Shown: positions 7,145 through 12,370 of the stretch, one piece after another | Layout: each line of letters begins with the position of its first letter | Position numbering within the stretch: position 1 is the stretch's first letter | Assembly (NCBI GenBank): GCA_014804495.1 | Contig: JAAUZS010000151.1 | Coordinates: 1-12,370, forward strand | From: Lachnospiraceae bacterium | GTDB lineage: Bacteria > Bacillota > Clostridia > Lachnospirales > Lachnospiraceae | Direction of reading: 5' to 3' | Length of the DNA: 12,370 nucleotides | Notes under the pieces: generated by a model | The model's input: only the letters and a program-made list of their open reading frames with translations | What the model was told of the DNA's origin: nothing | Databases searched by the model: none | Translations under genes and position numbers: made by a program

Positions 7145-7867
7145 TTATTGTGGGATAAACACACGGGAACAGAAGTAACCTTCTTTCTCATAAAAATCAC
7201 AGATACCATCATAGACAGCGACAATCTCTTTTATCTGTGAAATACCGATTCCGTGCTTCTCCTTATCTTCCTTTGTAGAATGTAACTCAGGATTTTCCTC
7301 TAAAACCGACTTATCGATTTTGTTTTTAACACTGATTGCATCATATCCTCTCTCCTGAAATATGTGAATAATCAATTCCCCGTCCGGTTCGTTTTTGCTT
7401 GCTTCAATGGCATTGTCCAGAAGATTGGTAAGCAATGCGGAAAAGTCTATGCTGCGCATTCCGGCAAATGAAATGTTTTCAATCTCTGCCTTTATTGCAA
7501 TTCCACAGCTTCTGGCAAATTCCAGTTTCTCATTCAGAATATGGTTTAGCAGGTAATTCCCTGTTTCAATATAACTGTGCATCGTATTAAGCTTGTCCAG
7601 AATCTGCGAAGTATATGTTTTTGCCGCTTCATAATCCTTACTGTTCAGATAAGAAGCAATCACCATGAGATGATTTTTCATGTCATGCTTTAGCTGGCGG
7701 ACACTTTGATGCAGAGCGCGCATGTCGCTTTCCTGCCTCCCTAAGTATGCTGCTTCTTCACTTTTCATTGCGAGCTGATACTCCAATTCTGACTTTTGCG
7801 ACATAATTCTTAAATATTTTTCTTCCTGTGCATCCAACTCTTTCTTTAATTGACTATAGCGTTTCAT
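7145..7867 (-). CDS. GHKL-type sensor histidine kinase without membrane segments
   Basis: This 240-residue protein belongs to the GHKL kinases that partner with LytTR regulators (AgrC/VirS-like). The first ~57 residues are a charged coiled coil (KKELDAQEEKYLRIMSQKSE). The phosphorylated His61 lies in QLKHDMKNHL. The N-box is LLTNLLDNAIEAS (Asn148 and Asn152), and the G-box is HGIGISQIKEIV (205-216). ISVKNKI is the usual strand before the G-box. AgrC-type kinases normally carry six or seven membrane helices before the catalytic part; here none are seen, so the kinase is cytoplasmic and must receive its signal from inside the cell or from a membrane partner. The gene overlaps the response regulator by ATGA, so the two are translated together. 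It has no sign of truncation by frameshift. Confidence 0.9.
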   Translation of the reverse strand: MKRYSQLKKELDAQEEKYLRIMSQKSELEYQLAMKSEEAAYLGRQESDMRALHQSVRQLKHDMKNHLMVIASYLNSKDYEAAKTYTSQILDKLNTMHSYIETGNYLLNHILNEKLEFARSCGIAIKAEIENISFAGMRSIDFSALLTNLLDNAIEASKNEPDGELIIHIFQERGYDAISVKNKIDKSVLEENPELHSTKEDKEKHGIGISQIKEIVAVYDGICDFYEKEGYFCSRVFIPQ

Positions 7868-8553
7868 GTTCTCATATACCTCAGAAACTGTTCTTTTGCC
7901 GTTTTCGTATAACTTTTGCCGATGGGAAGTATGGTGCCGTCTGATAGTTCCATTTTCTCTGAGTTCATAAGCCTGACAGACGTCTGATTAACCAGAAATC
8001 CTTTATGTATACGGATAAAACCGCAGCCTGACAACGCATTCTCCACAGACGTAATCGTGCTTCGGAAACGATATTGTCTCTCTTTGGAAAAAAGTATAAG
8101 GTAGTTTCCTTCGGCTTCAAAATATAAAATGTCGGAAAGAAGCAGGCTTATCCTGTTTCCTTCCGCTTTGAAACAAAAATGCTTTTCCCTGCGCCCTAAT
8201 TCCCGCACGCAATCAGTCAGCGCTGCCCCGATTTCCTTGTCAAAGCAGCTTTTACGCAGAAATGCAAAAGGGTGGTACTGAAAACTGTCGTAGACCAGTT
8301 CGTCATGGCTTGTCACAAACAGAAGGAGCGGCCGTTTCTCCTGCCCGGCAAGACGTTCGGCGATTTCCAGTCCGGTTATATCCGGCATGTCGATATCTAA
8401 CAACAAAACGTCGCAAATCTCCATTTTCAAGCATTCAAGAAGCTCAACACCCGAAATAAAAGTCCGAATGCTACTGTTCGGCAGACATTCTGAAACCCTT
8501 TTTGCAATATCAGCAAGTATCTGTGACTCATCATCACATATGAATATCTGCAT
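7864..8553 (-). CDS. LytTR-family response regulator
   Basis: This 229-residue regulator has an N-terminal receiver domain: acidic pocket Asp7-Asp8, phospho-acceptor Asp53 in LLLDIDMPDITG, Thr81 in FVTSHDE and Lys101 in FLRKS. It is followed by a LytTR DNA-binding domain from about residue 125, with the typical ILYFEAEGNYLILFS, ENAL and GFIRIHKGFLVN. LytTR proteins bind paired direct repeats near promoters and control virulence factors, peptide production or transport. The start is supported by GGAGGG 5 bases upstream. It is co-transcribed with the GHKL kinase. The nearest likely targets are its own double promoter and the exporter operon downstream, which is an inference from position. Confidence 0.93.
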   Translation of the reverse strand: MQIFICDDESQILADIAKRVSECLPNSSIRTFISGVELLECLKMEICDVLLLDIDMPDITGLEIAERLAGQEKRPLLLFVTSHDELVYDSFQYHPFAFLRKSCFDKEIGAALTDCVRELGRREKHFCFKAEGNRISLLLSDILYFEAEGNYLILFSKERQYRFRSTITSVENALSGCGFIRIHKGFLVNQTSVRLMNSEKMELSDGTILPIGKSYTKTAKEQFLRYMRT

Positions 8554-8577
8554 ACATTCCCTCCTCGCAGAACCTTT

Positions 8578-8586
8578 ATTATATCA
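8578..8586 (-). promoter_or_regulatory. Extended -10 promoter proximal to the LytTR regulator
   Basis: The minus strand reads TGATATAAT, a perfect TGn-TATAAT extended -10, about 25 bases before ATG 8553. This leaves a leader of under 20 bases that still contains the GGAGGG site. No good -35 is seen (TTTAGT at 17 bp), as is usual for extended -10 promoters. Confidence 0.6.
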
Positions 8587-8621
8587 TAGCCACAGAAGCG
8601 ACTAAAGTATATCACTCCAAT

Positions 8622-8642
8622 AAGAATTACGAAGTAATTCTT
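8622..8642. repeat. Perfect hairpin, GAA/TTC triloop
   Basis: AAGAATTAC (8622-8630) and GTAATTCTT (8634-8642) pair perfectly over 9 bp with a 3-base loop. Neither strand has a T-run after it, so it is not a classical terminator. It lies 2 bases from the next hairpin, between two copies of a promoter core. Confidence 0.8.
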
Positions 8643-8644
8643 GT

Positions 8645-8668
8645 AACGCAAGCTGCTGAGCTTGCGTT
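8645..8668. repeat. Perfect 10-bp hairpin downstream of the FtsX permease gene
   Basis: AACGCAAGCT (8645-8654) and AGCTTGCGTT (8659-8668) pair fully around GCTG. On the plus strand it is followed by TTATTAT; on the minus strand it is followed by ACAAG. It may stop or stabilise the 3' end of the permease transcript (stop codon at 8715), although the minus strand lacks a T-run. Confidence 0.75.
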
Positions 8669-8669
8669 T

Positions 8670-8678
8670 ATTATATCA
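8670..8678 (-). promoter_or_regulatory. Second extended -10 promoter upstream of the LytTR regulator
   Basis: The minus strand again reads TGATATAAT, within a 13-bp exact copy (TTTATTATATCAT, plus-strand 8667-8679) of the sequence at 8575-8587. Transcription from here would begin near 8663, inside the arm of the larger hairpin, so that RNA would keep only the smaller hairpin. Confidence 0.45.
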
Positions 8679-8714
8679 TCATAAATGAAAACAGTAGGTT
8701 TGGGAAGAGAAATT

Positions 8715-10940
8715 TTACATCATCGTATCATCTCTGAGAACCTCAGCCAGACTGATTTTGCGTACATTACGCCATGCAAGGTAATATGCCAGCGCCACAA
8801 AGCCTAAAATAGCCAGCATGAAAATTATGATTGGAGCTAACGGTATCTTGGCCATGAATTCTCCTATTCCGACATAACTCAGCTTTAGCATATACCATAC
8901 TGCAACGAGCACCGGCGGAATTGTAATCAAAATAGGACGCCCTGCCAAAACCAACGCCTCTATACAGAACATCTTCCTGATGTCTTCAGGTGTAAGTCCA
9001 ACAGACATATAACGCGCGAACTCTCTTTTTCTTTGACGCACAAAGCCAAGCGTATTGGAGAACACATTACCAATCCCTATTATTGCAAGCAGGATGCAGA
9101 ATCCGCCAAAAAATACCTTTAATCCCTGTATCTGCCTATTATTTGTCTCATACTCCTGAATGCGGTTTTCATATTCTACGGTATATTTCCCACCGACAAG
9201 CCGAATAATCTCATCCTGCAGTGCATTCAGTTCTTCCAATGTCGCATCTTCCCTGCCGAGAATACAGATGTAGATGTCCTTTTCTGTTTTCCCTAATTGC
9301 GCCTTAATCTCTTTCCATAAAGATAAAGGCATAAAATGCACCAGTTCATAATAATCAATTGTTGCATATTCCTCTCTTAAAGCAGGCAGCTTTTCCGTAT
9401 AAGACAAAATGGGTATCTCGGCTGTCACTTCTCCATTATCATGCCTTTCCAAAACACTTGCGACGTTTTTCGCTGTATTGTCCACTTTCAAATAAGGAAC
9501 AAAATCAGGATGTCTGAAATCAGGATTTGTCACATCACGAATCCGATTTAGTACTACAGCCCCATCCAGCCGCGGTGCAATGCCAATCTGCTCACAATAA
9601 GCAAGAAAACTGTTATCGTCCAAAATGATAATCGGTGCATTAACCATCCAGCCGCCATCGACCTGAGTTACATAGTCAGCCGAAGCATGAGAAAATCCGC
9701 CAAAGGATTTCATGGCTTCACTTATTTCTTCCTCTGCAATAATTCTCTTTGCTGTTGTCTTCTGATACACAATGGCGCTTTTTACTCCATCAAGTCCCTG
9801 AACCGCCTCTGTTTCTTCAAAGTCAGCCACTTCTGAATCCTTAACCGTAACCATTACATCCCATACATCCTGATACCTTTCGAAGTAGGTTTCTCTTGTG
9901 CTGATATCTGAAAGTGAAAAGAAACACAACATAACCGAAAATGCCATAAACGAACATACCAGAGATATGTTTGTCGTCCGCAAGGCTTTCCTCTGTGCCT
10001 TTAATGCATTCCCGGCCAACTCTCCTTCTACACCGAATAAAAATGTTAGCAGATATGAATTTTTCCTGCGCTTTAACTGCAATTCTCCGGTGTTTTTAAT
10101 TGCTTCAAGCGGTGTAAGTCTGCTTAATTTTCCTGCCGGCATCCATGCGGAAATCCATATAGTCAGCACTGTTATAAACAATGTCACTAACAAGACCAAC
10201 GGGTGATAACCGGGTACAGCTTCATGACGTCCCGGGATATCGCTCCCAAGCCAGATATTTGATAAATGCATCAATCCCATGCTCCCTGCAATGCCAAGCA
10301 GATTCCCCAATAATATCGGTACGGCACAAAGAGCAGCGGCTTCCTGCAAAAGACATGTACGAATCTGTTTCGGCGTTGCGCCGATGCTGGAAAATATACC
10401 AAACTGATGAATTCTCGCGTTCATGGATACTGCAAAAGAATTATGGATAATTATTATAAGCGAGAACGACGCTGCCAACGTTATCAGTATAAACATCGGA
10501 AATATCAGTCTTGGGGCAGTATCACTCGAATCACGAATCAGATACATTGCCATAAGCTCATAATTATAAACAATATTTTCCGGCGAAATCCCGACTTGTT
10601 CAGCAATACGGGGAGTATCAGAAAAAACATATTTCATATCATCAAAATAAATATCAAATGCAGATTCTGTCCCTTGAGCCCCATTTTGGTTTATTACTAC
10701 ATCTTTTACATTGGCAAAGTTCTTTATTGCTTCTATATCCTCCGCAGCAAGTTCTCCGATAATACGGCTCTGCCAGCCGCCTTCCTCAAGTTCAATCCGT
10801 TCAACCTCATATTTCCATGCATTATAGAACAGACCACACAATAATGATAAAAGTAAAGCTGAAATAAATGCCGAGAGCCTGACTGACAAGCCGGAGACGC
10901 GATTATTTTTAATATAATCCGATGAATAATCTTTCCACAT
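8715..10940 (-). CDS. Large FtsX-like ABC transporter permease (two FtsX domains)
   Basis: This 741-residue membrane protein is built as two TM-extracytoplasmic-TM-TM-TM units. TM1 lies at about 22-42, with a ~100-residue outer domain to ~143. TM2-4 lie at about 145-168, 200-224 and 246-266. TM5 lies at about 322-344, with an outer domain of ~260 residues, and TM6-8 at about 609-632, 669-688 and 701-723. The FtsX signature after TM2 (RIHQFGIFSSIGATPKQIR) recurs after TM6 (KREFARYMSVGLTPEDIR), showing an internal duplication. It works with the ATPase gene 5 bp upstream. Together with the nearby kinase this suggests a role in sensing or removing cell-envelope-active peptides or in lipoprotein-type mechanotransmission; the substrate is unknown. 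The start at 10940 is preferred because GGAGGTGAT, a near-perfect anti-16S match, ends just before it; GTG 10949 and ATG 10946 are alternatives but lie on top of that site. Confidence 0.9.
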   Translation of the reverse strand: MWKDYSSDYIKNNRVSGLSVRLSAFISALLLSLLCGLFYNAWKYEVERIELEEGGWQSRIIGELAAEDIEAIKNFANVKDVVINQNGAQGTESAFDIYFDDMKYVFSDTPRIAEQVGISPENIVYNYELMAMYLIRDSSDTAPRLIFPMFILITLAASFSLIIIIHNSFAVSMNARIHQFGIFSSIGATPKQIRTCLLQEAAALCAVPILLGNLLGIAGSMGLMHLSNIWLGSDIPGRHEAVPGYHPLVLLVTLFITVLTIWISAWMPAGKLSRLTPLEAIKNTGELQLKRRKNSYLLTFLFGVEGELAGNALKAQRKALRTTNISLVCSFMAFSVMLCFFSLSDISTRETYFERYQDVWDVMVTVKDSEVADFEETEAVQGLDGVKSAIVYQKTTAKRIIAEEEISEAMKSFGGFSHASADYVTQVDGGWMVNAPIIILDDNSFLAYCEQIGIAPRLDGAVVLNRIRDVTNPDFRHPDFVPYLKVDNTAKNVASVLERHDNGEVTAEIPILSYTEKLPALREEYATIDYYELVHFMPLSLWKEIKAQLGKTEKDIYICILGREDATLEELNALQDEIIRLVGGKYTVEYENRIQEYETNNRQIQGLKVFFGGFCILLAIIGIGNVFSNTLGFVRQRKREFARYMSVGLTPEDIRKMFCIEALVLAGRPILITIPPVLVAVWYMLKLSYVGIGEFMAKIPLAPIIIFMLAILGFVALAYYLAWRNVRKISLAEVLRDDTMM

Positions 10941-10945
10941 ATCCA

Positions 10946-11626
10946 TCACCTCCGCTTCTCGTCACTGATAATTCGCCCGTCTTCAACCGTAACAATGCGT
11001 TCTGCTTCCAGAGCCACCTTCTCATCATGAGTAATAAGTATAATGGTCTGCTTCAGATTGTGGTTAGACAGTTTCAGCATATCCATGACCTCTTTGGAAT
11101 TTTTCTGGTCCAGATTTCCTGTTGGTTCATCCGCCAAAAGCAAAGCCGGTCTGTAAATCAACGAGCGCGCAATCGCAACTCGCTGCTGCTGGCCGCCTGA
11201 TAACTGGTTAGGCAGAGCCTCAAGCCTGTCGGCAATACCGAGAGAACTTACAACCTTCTCAAAGTATTCCTGATTTGGTTTTTTCCTATCAAGCGCAAGA
11301 GGCATAAGAATATTTTTCCGCACAGTAAGGGTTGGAATCAAGTTATAAAACTGATATACAAGCCCCACCTTTCTGCGCCTGAAAATTGCTGCCTGTGTCT
11401 GGTTTAATTGGGATAAATCAGTTCCGTCTATAATGACCTTTCCATCCGTAGGCTTGTCCACACTCCCGAGAATATGCAGCAACGTGGACTTCCCTGAACC
11501 GGAGGCCCCGATAATCGCCACAAATTCCCCTTTGTCCACTGACAGATTAATCCCGTCAAGCGCCACTGTCCGGTTGTCTCCCGAACCGTATACCTTCTTT
11601 ACTCCTTCACATTTTAAGATTTCCAT
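10946..11626 (-). CDS. MacB/LolD-type ABC transporter ATP-binding protein
   Basis: This 226-residue ATPase is of the length and type that partners with FtsX-like permeases (MacB, LolD, BceA). Its motifs are Walker [10 protein letters not shown] (40-48), Q-loop Gln92 in [14 protein letters not shown], signature [15 protein letters not shown] (142-156), Walker [14 protein letters not shown] (Glu167) and H-loop His200 in ITHD. All are canonical. AAAGGAG lies 8-9 bases before the ATG. It is separated by 62 bp from the kinase gene upstream and almost abuts the permease gene downstream, so the three are probably one operon. In such mechanotransmission-type transporters, ATP hydrolysis in the cytoplasm moves the periplasmic or outer domain of the permease. 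Confidence 0.93.
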   Translation of the reverse strand: MEILKCEGVKKVYGSGDNRTVALDGINLSVDKGEFVAIIGASGSGKSTLLHILGSVDKPTDGKVIIDGTDLSQLNQTQAAIFRRRKVGLVYQFYNLIPTLTVRKNILMPLALDRKKPNQEYFEKVVSSLGIADRLEALPNQLSGGQQQRVAIARSLIYRPALLLADEPTGNLDQKNSKEVMDMLKLSNHNLKQTIILITHDEKVALEAERIVTVEDGRIISDEKRR

Positions 11627-11688
11627 TCTGATTTTCTCCTTTCCTCTATTATCAGTATACCAACAGCATAACAGACGAAAGTTACAAC

Positions 11689-12370
11689 TCAGTGACTGTA
11701 GAAATGTATTTCAAAAAGAGCTCCGCCATCAGGCTTATTGTACGCTCTTATGGTTCCGTTTTGACGTTCAACAATTTCTTTTGCAAGAGACAATCCGATT
11801 CCGATACCGCCGTCTCCCGCATTTTTCCCACGATAGAACCGTTCAAAAAGATGGGGTATATCCTCTTTTGCAAATCCATTTCCATCATCCCATATCCGGA
11901 TTTCCGTATATAATGGATTCTGCTCATAGTAACAATGTATCGTTCCGCCGGGATTATGCTCCATACAATTCTTCATCAGGTTCATTATTGCCTCCATCGT
12001 CCAGTCCAAATCCGCAATGATCGTCATTTCACCCGATTCCGGTATATCTATAAAGGAGCCGGAATTAACAAGCAGCTCCTGCAAATTATCCGCCGCAAGA
12101 ACAAGCAGAGTAAAAACATCCACTTCATTCTTTTGCAAAAGCAATGTTCCGGCATCAAGCCGTGATAAAACAAGCAGAGCCTCCTCTAAATTCGTCAGCC
12201 GCAAAAGCTGTTTTTCTACCTGTTCTAAATGTTTACTTTCATATTCCTTCTTTATCATCTGTATGGATAAAGAAATAGCCGTAATCGGAGTTTTAATCTG
12301 ATGTGCTATATTTGAGAGATTTTGCGCAAAATCATTTTTTGCCTGCACAGCCGAGTCCTTAGTCTGATAG
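11689..12370 (-). CDS. Sensor histidine kinase, N-terminus beyond window edge
   Basis: The frame is open to the right edge (visible start ...YQTKDSAVQAKND), so the sensor and membrane part is missing from view. Visible residues are 226. The HisKA part has His23 in NIAHQIKTPITAISL. The HATPase part has N-box LMKNCMEHNPGG (Asn134), G1 IWDDGNGF (159-166), F-box LFERFYRG and G2 GGIGIGLSLAKEIV. HQIKTPIT with NCMEH is typical of VncS/VanS/BceS-like kinases of Firmicutes, which respond to cell-wall-active peptides and usually sit beside an FtsX-type ABC transporter, as here. A GTG at 12348 could be mistaken for a start, but the frame continues upstream of it and the HisKA helix would be cut short. 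The cognate response regulator gene is probably to the right of the window. Confidence 0.9.
   Translation of the reverse strand, partial: YQTKDSAVQAKNDFAQNLSNIAHQIKTPITAISLSIQMIKKEYESKHLEQVEKQLLRLTNLEEALLVLSRLDAGTLLLQKNEVDVFTLLVLAADNLQELLVNSGSFIDIPESGEMTIIADLDWTMEAIMNLMKNCMEHNPGGTIHCYYEQNPLYTEIRIWDDGNGFAKEDIPHLFERFYRGKNAGDGGIGIGLSLAKEIVERQNGTIRAYNKPDGGALFEIHFYSH

Noticed and set aside
8427..8651. 74-codon hydrophobic open frame on the minus strand, possible peptide pheromone
   Set aside because: It overlaps the LytTR regulator start in another frame, covers the extended -10 promoter, and has no ribosome site.
10407..10844. 145-codon open frame on the plus strand
   Set aside because: It is antisense to the FtsX permease, whose reading frame has clear domain motifs; the plus frame shows none.
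11433..12020. 195-codon open frame on the plus strand
   Set aside because: It is antisense to the end of the kinase and the start of the ATPase and crosses their boundary; it has no start signal.
12346..12348. GTG as the kinase start codon
   Set aside because: The frame continues to the window edge and a HisKA kinase of this type needs upstream membrane and sensor parts.
1..12370. CRISPR array, insertion sequence, prophage or tRNA
   Set aside because: Reading both strands, I saw no regularly spaced repeats, transposase or integrase motifs, terminal inverted repeats around genes, or cloverleaf with a T-loop.

Overview
The window reads as a low-GC Gram-positive genome, most likely a Lachnospiraceae-type Clostridia. 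The grounds are strong GGAGG-type ribosome binding sites, a LytTR regulator with a GHKL kinase, a VncS/BceS-like kinase with an FtsX-type ABC transporter, DUF990-type ABC permeases, and two hypothetical proteins of a kind I associate with this family. This placement is an inference from gene content, not from a marker gene. Every gene except one is on the minus strand, so the text below follows transcription from the right edge to the left.

Right module (about 12370 to 8715): the C-terminal part of a sensor histidine kinase (N-terminus outside the window), then a MacB/LolD-type ATPase and a large double-FtsX permease. The layout resembles modules for sensing and resisting antimicrobial peptides. 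Its response regulator, if present, would lie beyond the right edge.

Middle module (about 8680 to 3350): a LytTR response regulator and a GHKL kinase without membrane segments, with overlapping ATGA stop and start. After a hairpin terminator and a new -10 box come four tightly packed ABC exporter genes: ATPase, ATPase, DUF990-type permease, DUF990-type permease. The first ATPase has Asp where the Q-loop Gln is expected. Upstream of the regulator, two copies of the same extended -10 promoter core flank two perfect hairpins. This is the most unusual non-coding structure in the window.

Left part (about 3350 to 1): two consecutive genes for uncharacterised proteins, ending in a strong intrinsic terminator. 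Next comes the only plus-strand gene, a small Cro/C1-type DNA-binding protein. Divergent from it is the start of a family 2 glycosyltransferase whose C-terminus is outside the window. The promoter assigned to the glycosyltransferase has a perfect 7+7 bp dyad filling its spacer, so the small regulator may act there. The leftmost ~1.1 kb is visibly richer in A+T than the rest and may belong to a polysaccharide locus to the left.

No tRNA, rRNA, CRISPR array, insertion sequence or prophage gene was seen.
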